Shown piece by piece: positions 25,359 through 33,246 of a DNA stretch of 64,000 nt (position 1 is the stretch's first letter; each line of letters opens with the position of its first letter). Made by a program: the position numbers and the translations under genes. The notes under the pieces were generated by a model. The model had not been told where the DNA came from and did not search any database. It was given only the letters and a program-made list of their open reading frames with translations. Source of the DNA: CAUUJV01 sp963545565 (lineage in GTDB: Bacteria; Actinomycetota; Actinomycetes; Actinomycetales; Bifidobacteriaceae); assembly GCA_963545565.1 (NCBI GenBank), contig CAUUJV010000001.1:186001-250000 (forward strand), read 5' to 3'.

Positions 25359-25940
25359 TTACATGTCTCTACGGACACCCCTTCCTCGTGCTACTTTGCG
25401 CGTGGCCTCAGCCCATTTTCGCTGGGCAGGGGTCAAATGTTGTTCGCGCTCTCCTCCTTGAATAGCGCCTGATGGACGCAACGCATGGCAGATAGCAAGA
25501 GCTAGAGCATCAGCAGCATCTGGTGGGTCAGGTATTTGCGTCAATGACAAAATTTTTGTGACCATAGACTGCACCTGCTGCTTATTTGCCTTACCATTGC
25601 CAGTTACTGCAAGTTTGGCTTCTGTTGGAGTATGAAGTGCCACAGGAATATTGCGTTGTGCAGCTGCAACCATTGCTAATCCAGCCGCCTGAGCTGTTCC
25701 TAAAACGGTGTTGCGATTCTCTTGAGCGAATACGCGTTCAATAGAAACTATGTCGGGTGCGAATGTATCAAGTTTTGTGCTCAACCCATTAAAAATTTGA
25801 AGTAACCGCAAATCTTGAGGATTTTCTGGACTGCTTCGAACCACATCAACGTGGATAAAAGAAAGCCGGCGATGCTGGCCGGCCTCGATTACGCCGACCC
25901 CGCAGCGTGTAAGCCCGGGGTCGACTCCAAGAATAATCAT
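25359..25940 (-). CDS. ruvC: Crossover junction endodeoxyribonuclease RuvC
   Basis: RuvC resolves Holliday junctions by symmetric cleavage. The 193-residue RNase H-fold protein shows the catalytic acidic residues in GVDPGLTRCG, SIERVF and the C-terminal PDAADALALAICH. The DNA-binding stretch GNGKANKQQVQ is also present. A basic tail (RKVARGRGVRRD) extends beyond the usual end. It sits 16 bases after yebC in the same orientation, giving the widely conserved order yebC-ruvC-ruvA-ruvB. Confidence 0.96.
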   Translation of the reverse strand: MIILGVDPGLTRCGVGVIEAGQHRRLSFIHVDVVRSSPENPQDLRLLQIFNGLSTKLDTFAPDIVSIERVFAQENRNTVLGTAQAAGLAMVAAAQRNIPVALHTPTEAKLAVTGNGKANKQQVQSMVTKILSLTQIPDPPDAADALALAICHALRPSGAIQGGEREQHLTPAQRKWAEATRKVARGRGVRRDM

Positions 25941-25956
25941 AGATTCAGATTACTCT

Positions 25957-26715
25957 TTACTCTGCTTCTTCAAGCTGAGACATTACTTCATCAGAAGCTG
26001 TCCATGCGCTGTAAACGTTCTGCACATCGTCAAGATCGTCCAAGTTATCAATAAGCTTAGTTACCTTGAGAGCAGATTCGAGATCCAAATCAACACTGTT
26101 CTGTGGAACTAAGGAAGTCTCAGCAGAATCATAGTCGATGTTAGCTTCCTGAAGCGCTTTACGCACATCAACAAGAACGCTTGGATCTGTTGTGATAGTG
26201 AATTCCTCGCCATCGTCAGCTACATCTTCTGCGCCTGCTTCTGCAGCAATTTCAAAGAGATTGTCATAATCAACACCTTCAGAAGGAACGACAATCTGAC
26301 CTTTACGCTCGAAGTTGAAGCTCACAGAACCGTTGGATGCAAGAGAACCGCCACCCTTAGTAAGAGTAGAACGTACATCTGCTGCAGCGCGGTTGCGGTT
26401 ATCTGTAAGGCACTGAATAATAAGACCAATGCCACCAGGTGCGTAGCCTTCATAAACGATCTCTTCGTAGTTTGCACCGCCAGCTTCTTCACCTGAGCCG
26501 CGCTTTACTGCACGAGTGATATTGTCTGCTGGAACAGAGCTCTTCTTTGCCTTGACGATTGCATCATATAAAGTTGGGTTTCCGTTAGGATCGCCACCGC
26601 CAGTGCGTGCTGCAATTTCGATGTTCTTGATGAGCTTGGCGAACAGCTTGCCGCGCTTTGCATCGATGGCTGCCTTCTTGTTCTTAGTGGTGGCCCACTT
26701 GGAATGTCCTGACAT
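25957..26715 (-). CDS. YebC/PmpR family translation/transcription factor
   Basis: The 252-residue protein belongs to the TACO1/YebC family, linked to transcriptional control of quorum and recombination genes and to translation of proline stretches. The N-terminal SGHSKWATTKNKKAAIDAKR signature and GGDPNGNPTL, GGANYEEIVYEGYAPGG and DNRNRAAADVRS segments are all present, with an acidic C-terminal third. An AGGAGAG ribosome binding site precedes the ATG. Position directly before ruvC is the standard one. I leave the symbol blank because the family has several branches. Confidence 0.94.
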   Translation of the reverse strand: MSGHSKWATTKNKKAAIDAKRGKLFAKLIKNIEIAARTGGGDPNGNPTLYDAIVKAKKSSVPADNITRAVKRGSGEEAGGANYEEIVYEGYAPGGIGLIIQCLTDNRNRAAADVRSTLTKGGGSLASNGSVSFNFERKGQIVVPSEGVDYDNLFEIAAEAGAEDVADDGEEFTITTDPSVLVDVRKALQEANIDYDSAETSLVPQNSVDLDLESALKVTKLIDNLDDLDDVQNVYSAWTASDEVMSQLEEAE

Positions 26716-26852
26716 GACTCTCCTGACGTGTAGAGATATAGTCCTATAAACGTAATGATTCTAAGGACGCGCACAGACAAGCATACAATTTCAGATAATT
26801 TTCTCCTATATGCTCATATGCGTTATATCGGCTTGTTGTATATCGTATATGT

Positions 26853-27467
26853 CTACTGTGCATTGTGATACACAAAAACAATCCGCTGTATAACGGTTAT
26901 TACCCCAAGAATGGCCAATAGAACCATTCCAAGTGATAATACGATTACCGGAGCTCCCAAGCCAGTTACAGCCATTGCCACCAAAATGATGGTAAGACGA
27001 TCGGCGCGAGTTGCAACTCCAAGCTTTGGGTCAACTCCAATAGATTGGCCGCGTGCTCTCACATATGACGTTACAAATGACGTCATTATTGCAACTAGTG
27101 AGCTCCAAATGCACAACTGGGGCCATAACGTTTCAGCATTATCTAGTCGAATGCAGTAGATAATTACCGCTACGATAACGGCCCAATCAGCAATGCGATC
27201 AAGTGAGGAATCAAGAAATGCTCCAAAACGAGTTCCCCCACCCTGCAATTTAGCCACAGACCCATCGAGTGAGTCAAAAAGCACAAGCAGAGTTAACAAA
27301 AAAGCTCCAGCAAAAAGCCAACCAGTCAATCCCGCTGCAAATGCCACGAGTACTGTACCAATGGCACCGATTACAGTGAGCGTATTGGCGGTAAGACCAA
27401 GCTTCACACACAATTGAGCAATTGGCTCAATTAGGCGTTTGAACGGGGCTCGTAAATTTTCAAGCAT
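26853..27467 (-). CDS. pgsA: CDP-alcohol phosphotransferase, phosphatidylinositol-phosphate-synthase-like
   Basis: A six-helix membrane enzyme of 204 residues. N-terminal MLENLRAPFKRLIEPIA and the overall pattern match actinobacterial phosphatidylinositol phosphate synthase (PgsA1 of mycobacteria), which joins CDP-diacylglycerol to inositol 1-phosphate. The core motif at about residues 66-91 keeps all four catalytic aspartates (FDSLDGSVAK, then FGAFLDSSLDR). The Arg that usually ends the DGxxAR part is Lys, and a GGGTRFG segment typical of this branch is present. Neighbours also match: thrS upstream, yebC downstream. The HIT gene and the mannosyltransferase genes that follow pgsA1 in mycobacteria are absent. 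Phosphatidylglycerophosphate synthase is the alternative. Confidence 0.82.
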   Translation of the reverse strand: MLENLRAPFKRLIEPIAQLCVKLGLTANTLTVIGAIGTVLVAFAAGLTGWLFAGAFLLTLLVLFDSLDGSVAKLQGGGTRFGAFLDSSLDRIADWAVIVAVIIYCIRLDNAETLWPQLCIWSSLVAIMTSFVTSYVRARGQSIGVDPKLGVATRADRLTIILVAMAVTGLGAPVIVLSLGMVLLAILGVITVIQRIVFVYHNAQ

Positions 27468-27503
27468 TTCTCGTGAATCCTTGTATAGATTACTGAGTTA
27501 CGG

Positions 27504-29540
27504 CTACTGAGTGACAGCTGCAAATTCGTCTGCAGAGTTCACAAGTACGCGCTGGTCAATAACGGCTTTAATCCAATCAATTGCCTGATCAACCGCAATA
27601 CCATTGAGCTGGCTACCATCACGGAAGCGGAAGCTAACGGCGTTGTTGCTCATATCATCGTCACCTACGATGAGAATGAATGGAGCCTTTGATTTGGAAG
27701 CATTGCGAATCTTCTTGCCGAAGCGGTCGTCAGAAGCATCAAGCTCGCATCGAACAAGATCCTCGTCAAGCTTATTGATAACTTCCTGTAAGTAATCCAC
27801 ATTTGCTTCAGACACTGGAACGCCGAGCACCTGAACTGGAGCCAACCATGCTGGGAATGCACCGGCATAATGCTCAAGCAAAATTGCGAAGAAGCGCTCG
27901 ATAGAGCCAAAGAGCGCACGGTGAATCATCACTGGACGCTGACGGCTGCCATCTGGAGCAATGTATTCAAGATCAAAACGCTCAGGCAAATTGAAATCAA
28001 GCTGAATCGTAGATACCTGCCATGTGCGTCCCAGAGCGTCACGTGCCTGAACTGAAATCTTTGGACCGTAGAATGCAGCCCCTGCTGGATCGTCCACGAG
28101 TTCAAGACCAGAATCTTTAGCGACTTCTGCAAGAGTAGTTGTTGCTTCTTCCCAGATTTCGTCAGAGCCAACATACTTGTGCTCGTCCTTAGTGGAAAGC
28201 TCCAAGTAGAAGTCATTCAGGCCAAAGTCTTTAAGAAGACCAAGTACAAATCCAAGTATGCTCTTAAGCTCATCACGCATCTGTTCGCGTGTGCAGTAGA
28301 TATGAGAATCATCTTGTGTTAAGCCGCGAACTCGCGTCAAACCATGCACAACACCAGACTTCTCATAGCGATATACAGTGCCAAACTCGAAGAGACGAAG
28401 TGGAAGCTCTCGATAAGAGCGCTGGCGAGAGCGGAAAATAAGGTTATGCATAGGGCAATTCATTGGCTTCAAGTAGTAGTCAAAGCCTTCTTTTGTGACA
28501 TTGCCATTCTCATCACGCTCTTCATCCACGCGCATTGGCGGATACATGCCATCCTTGTACCAAGTCAAGTGACCTGAAGTTTCGTAAAGGCCGCCCTTGG
28601 TGATGTGAGGAGTCTGAACGAAGGAATAGTGATTCTTGCGATGCTGTTCGCGCGAATATTCCTTCATAGCGTTGATAATTGCAGCGCCCTTTGGATGGAA
28701 TACTGCTAAGCCTGAGCCAATTTCATCGGGGAAGGAGAACAAGTCCATCTCGGTGCCAAGCTTACGGTGGTCTCTCTTTGCGGCTTCTTCGAGCTGATTG
28801 AGATAAGTTTTCATATCTTCTTTAGAAGCCCATGCGGTACCGTAAATACGCTGAAGCATAGGATTTTTCTCATCGCCACGCCAATAAGCTGCTGCTGCAC
28901 GCTGAATTTTGAAAGCCTTAATAAAACGAGTATTAGGAAGGTGTGGCCCGCGGCACAAATCTTTCCATGCCACTTCCCCATCACGGCGTACATTGTCGTA
29001 CATACTGAGTTCACTTGCAGAAACTTCAGTGCTTTCTTCCTCAGAAATTTTATCTTCTGCAGAGCCGATAAGATCAAGCTTATATGGCTGATCTGCTTCT
29101 TCTGAGCGTGCTTCTTCTTCAGTGACTACTCGGCGGACGAAACTCTGACTTTCTTTGATGATGCGCTGCATGCGTTTTTCGATTTCTTTAAGATCGTCAG
29201 GAGTAAACGGTTCATCAACATCGAAATCGTAGTAAAAACCATCTTTTATAACTGGGCCAATGCCAAGCTTTGCATTTGGGCGGATTTGCTGCACTGCCTG
29301 TGCCATCACGTGAGTTGCAGAGTGACGCATAATTGCCAGTCCGTCTTCACTCTCGATGGAAATAGATTCAATAACATCACCATCGGTTAACGGAGTATAA
29401 AGATCACGAGGTTCGCCGTTAATACGAACTGCAATGATGTCTTTATTTTCTGAAAAAAGTTCAACGCCGGTGGTTGTGGATTCCACCTCCTTGCGCTCGT
29501 TATCAACTGTGATTGAGATGGTGGAAACTGCCTGAGGCAT
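27504..29540 (-). CDS. thrS: Threonyl-tRNA synthetase
   Basis: ThrS charges tRNA-Thr and edits mischarged serine. The 678-residue protein begins with a TGS domain (residues 1-65), then the editing domain with MRHSATHVMAQAV. The class II catalytic core follows, with zinc ligands in YLKPMNCPMHN, VHGLTRVRGLTQDDSH and PVMIHRALFGSIERF. It ends in the anticodon-binding domain (APVQVLGVPVSEANVDY). All zinc ligands (Cys, His, His) are visible. A possible structured leader is described separately. The gene starts the minus-strand row running thrS, pgsA, yebC, ruvC, ruvA, ruvB, yajC. Confidence 0.97.
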   Translation of the reverse strand: MPQAVSTISITVDNERKEVESTTTGVELFSENKDIIAVRINGEPRDLYTPLTDGDVIESISIESEDGLAIMRHSATHVMAQAVQQIRPNAKLGIGPVIKDGFYYDFDVDEPFTPDDLKEIEKRMQRIIKESQSFVRRVVTEEEARSEEADQPYKLDLIGSAEDKISEEESTEVSASELSMYDNVRRDGEVAWKDLCRGPHLPNTRFIKAFKIQRAAAAYWRGDEKNPMLQRIYGTAWASKEDMKTYLNQLEEAAKRDHRKLGTEMDLFSFPDEIGSGLAVFHPKGAAIINAMKEYSREQHRKNHYSFVQTPHITKGGLYETSGHLTWYKDGMYPPMRVDEERDENGNVTKEGFDYYLKPMNCPMHNLIFRSRQRSYRELPLRLFEFGTVYRYEKSGVVHGLTRVRGLTQDDSHIYCTREQMRDELKSILGFVLGLLKDFGLNDFYLELSTKDEHKYVGSDEIWEEATTTLAEVAKDSGLELVDDPAGAAFYGPKISVQARDALGRTWQVSTIQLDFNLPERFDLEYIAPDGSRQRPVMIHRALFGSIERFFAILLEHYAGAFPAWLAPVQVLGVPVSEANVDYLQEVINKLDEDLVRCELDASDDRFGKKIRNASKSKAPFILIVGDDDMSNNAVSFRFRDGSQLNGIAVDQAIDWIKAVIDQRVLVNSADEFAAVTQ

Positions 29541-29546
29541 TTGAGT

Positions 29547-29590
29547 GTCCTTTACTATCGGGACCCACGTTACAGGTGCGGGCCTTGGAC
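29547..29590 (-). promoter_or_regulatory. Possible structured leader before thrS
   Basis: On the minus strand a 6- to 7-bp hairpin with one bulge (GCCCGCAC and GTGGGT around CTGTAAC) is flanked by GTCC and GGAC. The latter forms part of the ribosome binding site. A T-box was considered but its conserved core was not found. Confidence 0.25.
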
Positions 29591-29664
29591 TGAATACGAC
29601 GTAGACAGATTATTGCGCGATGAAGACAAGGAGTAAGGAGCAAGGAGCATAAAAAAGTGGGAAG

Positions 29665-29697
29665 AAAAAAATAAACTCCCTAATTTCTTAAGGAGTT
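29665..29697 (-). terminator. Terminator of the tRNA cluster
   Basis: AACTCC and GGAGTT pair with inner TAA/TTA pairs and one mismatch. On the minus strand this is followed by TATTTTTT. It lies right after the encoded CCA of tRNA-Val(CAC). Confidence 0.78.
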
Positions 29698-29702
29698 GGT
29701 GG

Positions 29703-29775
29703 TGGGCGATACAGGAATTGAACCTGTGACCCCTTCGGTGTGAACGAAGTGCGCTAGCCGCTGCGCTAATCGCCC
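29703..29775 (-). tRNA. tRNA-Val (anticodon CAC)
   Basis: A 7-bp acceptor stem GGGCGAT / ATCGCCC, anticodon stem CTTCG / CGAAG with loop TTCACAC giving CAC, and a T arm ACAGG-TTCAATT-CCTGT. Discriminator A is followed by an encoded CCA (complement of 29700-29702), unlike the other tRNAs in this window. It is the last of four tRNAs. Confidence 0.97.
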
Positions 29776-29807
29776 AAGTTTTAAGCTTTTGAGCTGTGAA
29801 GTCATAG

Positions 29808-29880
29808 TGGGCGATACAGGAATTGAACCTGTGACCCCTTCCGTGTCAGGGAAGTGCGCTAGCCGCTGCGCCAATCGCCC
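29808..29880 (-). tRNA. tRNA-Val (anticodon GAC)
   Basis: Nearly identical to the neighbouring tRNA-Val outside the anticodon arm: same acceptor, near-identical D arm and same T arm. The anticodon stem is CTTCC / GGAAG with loop CTGACAC, giving anticodon GAC. CCA is not encoded. Confidence 0.97.
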
Positions 29881-29895
29881 AGAGTATTTGATGAG

Positions 29896-29966
29896 AGGTG
29901 GGTACGAGAGTCGAACTCGTCTATACGGCTTTGCAGGCCGCTGCCTAACCGCTTGGCTAACCCACC
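29896..29966 (-). tRNA. tRNA-Cys (anticodon GCA)
   Basis: Acceptor stem GGTGGGT / ACCCACC with discriminator U, as expected for cysteine tRNA. Anticodon loop CTGCAAA gives GCA. The gene is 71 bases long and CCA is not encoded. Confidence 0.96.
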
Positions 29967-29994
29967 GTAAGGTCATCAACTCCTCGGACCTTAG

Positions 29995-30067
29995 AGCGGA
30001 CAACGGGACTCGAACCCGCGCTCTCGACCTTGGCAAGGTCGCGCTTTACCAACTAAGCTATGCCCGC
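29995..30067 (-). tRNA. tRNA-Gly (anticodon GCC)
   Basis: Acceptor stem GCGGGCA / TGTCCGC with one G-U pair and discriminator U. The anticodon stem CGACC / GGTCG carries loop TTGCCAA, giving GCC. It is the first of the four tRNAs in transcription order; its promoter should lie in 30068-30274. Confidence 0.96.
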
Positions 30068-30274
30068 GATTTGCTCTTGCAACCTCAGAACGGCTGTGAG
30101 CACAAGAGATAAATATAATGAGCTTTGTGCTTTTATGCAAGGCACGGCGTGTTCAATTGATTTTTCAGTGTTTTATAGTTTCATGCTTGAAATCGAACCT
30201 TAGAGCAACCTAGGAGAAAACCTTCGCATCACTTTTGGCGTTTTTACTGAGAGTAATGACGCTTATGGCTAATA

Positions 30275-31243
30275 GTGCAGAATACTAAAAGAGCTTCGAT
30301 TAGCCTTGAGGATATGACGTATGAGAAGGAAATACCTCAGGAGTTGCCTCAAGGTGAGCCAATTAAGCATAGAACGGTGCTTATTGCTGCTTTTGAAGGA
30401 TGGAATGATGCATGCCAAGTAGCGTCAAGCACTGCGCGGCATATTGTTGACGTGTATTCTGAGCAATCCCATGAAGCCGGGCATATTTGTTGCAGCACAT
30501 ATTATGATTATCAGCAAACTCGCCCTGTTATCTGCACTGTAGAGGGAAAACGCCAGATTATGTGGCCACAGATGTCGTTCTATGCGATTGGCGTGAACCC
30601 ACATTTAACTCTTATCGTTGAAGTTGGTCCTGAGCCAAATTTCAAGTGGATGGAATTTGCACAGCGCAGTCTTCGTATTGCTGATGAATACGAAGTTGAT
30701 GAAGTAATTGTGCTTGGATCCATGTTTGCTGATGCCACTCACACTCGCCCATTGCCTGTTTACAAGGGTGATTCTAATGAGGCTCCGAGCACTGACGACT
30801 ACACTGGCCCTATTGGAATTCCTACTGTTTTGAATTTTGTGGCGGGCGAACAGGGTTATAAGTCTCATTCTATGTGGGTTTCATTGCCGCAGTACATGGG
30901 TATGGAAGAATCTCCTCTTGGTGTGCAGACCTTGTTACAAGAGCTCTCTAAAGAACTCGATGTTGAGATTCCTCTTGGCGACGTTAAAACCCGCGCTGAT
31001 AAGTGGATCGCTTCAGCTAATGCTCTTATGACGTATAACGATGAGCTTGCGCAATATATTCACAATGTTGAAAATGAGTATGATAAAAAAGAAGAAACAA
31101 GGAAGTTTGCTGACGTTATCTCTCATGAGAAGTCGATAATCTCTGATGATTTAGGGTCTGCCTTAATCAACGAAACTGAGGAATTTTTGAAGAGTTTTTC
31201 TTCTTCATCGTCTGATGATTCGGATTACGACAGTAAAGAATAA
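30275..31243 (+). CDS. PAC2 family (proteasome assembly chaperone-like) protein
   Basis: The 322-residue product matches the PAC2 family, common in actinobacteria and archaea and named after a eukaryotic proteasome assembly chaperone; its bacterial function is unknown. The core runs from VLIAAFEGWNDACQVAS near residue 35 through VIVLGSMFADATHTRP to GIPTVLNFVAGEQGYKSHSMWVSLPQY. The last 20 residues are a Ser/Asp tract. The frame opens with GTG 30275; ATG 30314 is an alternative, and both lack a clear ribosome binding site. A ten-codon open frame in another phase (30256-30288) overlaps the GTG. Confidence 0.83.
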   Translation: MQNTKRASISLEDMTYEKEIPQELPQGEPIKHRTVLIAAFEGWNDACQVASSTARHIVDVYSEQSHEAGHICCSTYYDYQQTRPVICTVEGKRQIMWPQMSFYAIGVNPHLTLIVEVGPEPNFKWMEFAQRSLRIADEYEVDEVIVLGSMFADATHTRPLPVYKGDSNEAPSTDDYTGPIGIPTVLNFVAGEQGYKSHSMWVSLPQYMGMEESPLGVQTLLQELSKELDVEIPLGDVKTRADKWIASANALMTYNDELAQYIHNVENEYDKKEETRKFADVISHEKSIISDDLGSALINETEEFLKSFSSSSSDDSDYDSKE

Positions 31244-31293
31244 GAAGAATACGGCTATACCTAAAAAAATAAGATAGAAGAGAATAGAAGCAC

Positions 31294-31334
31294 AAAAAAT
31301 GCGGCTGGCAAATTACCGGCCGCATCTCTTTTTT
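31294..31334. terminator. Bidirectional terminator between PAC2 gene and uppP
   Basis: A 10-bp stem ATGCGGCTGG / CCGGCCGCAT with a 7-base loop lies between the convergent genes. It is followed by CTCTTTTTT on the plus strand and by six T on the minus strand. Confidence 0.9.
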
Positions 31335-31344
31335 CTGAAAAAAT

Positions 31345-32208
31345 TTAAGACAGTGGAGAAAGTACTCCTGTCAAAAGCATAAGCGCAACAAGAACTGCAA
31401 TAACAGCTCGGTAAATCGCAAAACCTTTATAAGAGAATGTGGAAACAATCTTCAAGAATGCAATGATCACAAGATAGCCCACAAAAAATGCCACAATAGT
31501 TGCTACGATCGTTGCTCCCCAACCAGGGAAACCGGATGCGGTGGAAGCATCTCCCACAGATTTAACTGCTTCAAGTATTCCAGCGCCGAATACTGCGGGG
31601 ATGGCCATAAGAAAACTTAGTCGTGCTGATGCTTCACGGGTATAGCCCATGGCACGCCCGAAAGTAATTGTGCCACCAGAGCGAGAAACACCAGGAATGA
31701 GTGCAAGCATTTGACCAACTCCAAAGAGTGCAGCATCTTTTACAGTTAAATCTTCAATCTTGTTGACTTGCCGAGCACGGTTATCAACAAACCACAGCAG
31801 AATACCAAAGATAAATAGCATTGTTGCGGTGATCCACAGATTGCGCAGGGTCGTTTCAATCCAGTCTTGGAAGAGTAAGCCTGCAATCACGATAGGTAAT
31901 GTGCCGATAATGATGTGCCAGCCCATTGCTGCATCACGATCTTTTGAGCCAAGGCGCTCGTGCCAATCATTGCCGTCTTTTCCTGCAAGGCATTGGAACC
32001 AGTGGGTGAGAATCCGAATAATATCGCGGCGGAAATACAGCAAAACAGCGGTTTCCGTGCCGAGCTGAATGATTGCCGTGAATGCTGAACCTGGGTCTGG
32101 CATGCCAGTTAATGCGCTCACAATGCGAATATGCGCACTCGATGAAACTGGAAGAAATTCAGTTAGACCTTGTACAAATCCGAGAAAAATTGCTTGAAAG
32201 AAATTCAC
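31345..32208 (-). CDS. uppP: Undecaprenyl-diphosphate phosphatase
   Basis: UppP (BacA) is a membrane enzyme that dephosphorylates undecaprenyl pyrophosphate so that the lipid carrier can be reused in cell wall synthesis; excess gives bacitracin resistance. The 287-residue protein has the paired catalytic motifs: GLTEFLPVSSSAH near residue 20 and IPGVSRSGGTITFGRA near residue 175. Eight hydrophobic helices are arranged as two inverted repeats. Ala replaces the more common Gly in the SSSGH motif, as in many actinobacteria. It is transcribed away from the fructosamine kinase gene. Confidence 0.95.
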   Translation of the reverse strand: MNFFQAIFLGFVQGLTEFLPVSSSAHIRIVSALTGMPDPGSAFTAIIQLGTETAVLLYFRRDIIRILTHWFQCLAGKDGNDWHERLGSKDRDAAMGWHIIIGTLPIVIAGLLFQDWIETTLRNLWITATMLFIFGILLWFVDNRARQVNKIEDLTVKDAALFGVGQMLALIPGVSRSGGTITFGRAMGYTREASARLSFLMAIPAVFGAGILEAVKSVGDASTASGFPGWGATIVATIVAFFVGYLVIIAFLKIVSTFSYKGFAIYRAVIAVLVALMLLTGVLSPLS

Positions 32209-32341
32209 TCTTCGACCTTATCTGGAGGCTGTCACATTTACCGGTATTTTGCTTACTGCGCACGAAAATTTTTCATAACAGTGCTTCCATTTCAAATTCG
32301 CATTAGGATATAACCATACACATCTACGCGGAGGTGGTCTT

Positions 32342-33145
32342 ATGTCGTCGATGGCTCTTCATCGTAAGTCTCGTGGATTTGCGCCCGAAGGTTTTTTCGA
32401 ATGTGAAGCAAAAGGCCTTCTGTGGTTAGGAGAAGCTCAAAAAAGTGGTGGCACTCGCATCGTCACAGTTAATTCATGGGGCAAAGATTATTTGGATATT
32501 GAGCGTATAACACCAACGTCAGCAACTCCTGAAGCAGCTTATAAATTTGGGCAGTCTCTTGCTCATTTGCATGATTTTGGAGCAGATTATTTTGGTCAAG
32601 CCCCTGCTGACTATGATGGAACCTGCTATTATGGCCCTCTGCAAGACCCAGTTCCCATGGATTCGGGGCATTGGGATAATGCTATTGATTATTTTGCCCG
32701 AGGGCGTCTACTCTCAATGGTTCAACTTGGTGTGCGCCGTGGAACGCTGGATTCTCTCGACGTTGAACTCACTCAACGCGTTGTTGATGCTCTGGCAGAC
32801 CTGATGGGCAAAGCAGCTGACGACAAGCCCGCACGTATTCATGGCGATTTATGGAGCGGCAATGTTATGTGGACTAAGAGTGCAGAGGGTCAAACAGAGG
32901 CAGTTCTGATTGACCCGGCAGCTCATGGCGGGCATCGCGAAGAAGATCTTGCTATGCTTCAGCTTTTCGGTATGAGCTATATGCGCGAGATTTTAGATGG
33001 ATATATGAATGTACACCCGTTGAAAGCAGGTTACGCTGACAGAGTTACGTTATGGCAGCTCTACCCTATTGCTGGACATTGTGTATTCTTCGGAGGCGGC
33101 TACGTGAGTCAGTACCGTCAAATGTGCAGGTCTTTACTCTCTTAA
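32342..33145 (+). CDS. Fructosamine/ketosamine kinase family protein
   Basis: The 267-residue protein belongs to the fructosamine-3-kinase family, which phosphorylates ketosamine adducts on proteins or small molecules and so helps repair glycation. The kinase-like motifs are ARIHGDLWSGNVMW (catalytic loop with Asp) and AVLIDPAAHGGHREEDLAML (metal-binding Asp and the family tail). The N-terminal lobe is shorter than in human FN3K. An AGGTGG ribosome binding site lies before ATG 32342. Exact substrates are not readable from sequence. It stands alone, divergent from uppP, with its own terminator. Confidence 0.87.
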   Translation: MSSMALHRKSRGFAPEGFFECEAKGLLWLGEAQKSGGTRIVTVNSWGKDYLDIERITPTSATPEAAYKFGQSLAHLHDFGADYFGQAPADYDGTCYYGPLQDPVPMDSGHWDNAIDYFARGRLLSMVQLGVRRGTLDSLDVELTQRVVDALADLMGKAADDKPARIHGDLWSGNVMWTKSAEGQTEAVLIDPAAHGGHREEDLAMLQLFGMSYMREILDGYMNVHPLKAGYADRVTLWQLYPIAGHCVFFGGGYVSQYRQMCRSLLS

Positions 33146-33161
33146 GACTTTACATGTGCAA

Positions 33162-33204
33162 AAGTCCGAAAGGTTGAGGAGCACTCAGTCTTTCGGACTT
33201 CTTT
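33162..33204 (+). terminator. Terminator after the fructosamine kinase gene
   Basis: An 11-bp stem AAGTCCGAAAG / CTTTCGGACTT with a 17-base loop is followed by CTTTAT. On the minus strand TTTTG follows, so it might also act on dnaJ. Confidence 0.8.
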
Positions 33205-33246
33205 ATACTTTTATACTCTTGTTATTTCACGTGTTAGCCAATGTTT

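Noticed and set aside
29541..29640. T-box riboswitch before thrS
   Set aside because: The conserved T-box core and a stem I specifier loop were not found; only a short hairpin is supported.
29680..30036. Open frames over the tRNA cluster on both strands
   Set aside because: They run through four well-folded tRNA genes and show repeated peptide pieces from the duplicated valine tRNAs, so they are not genes.
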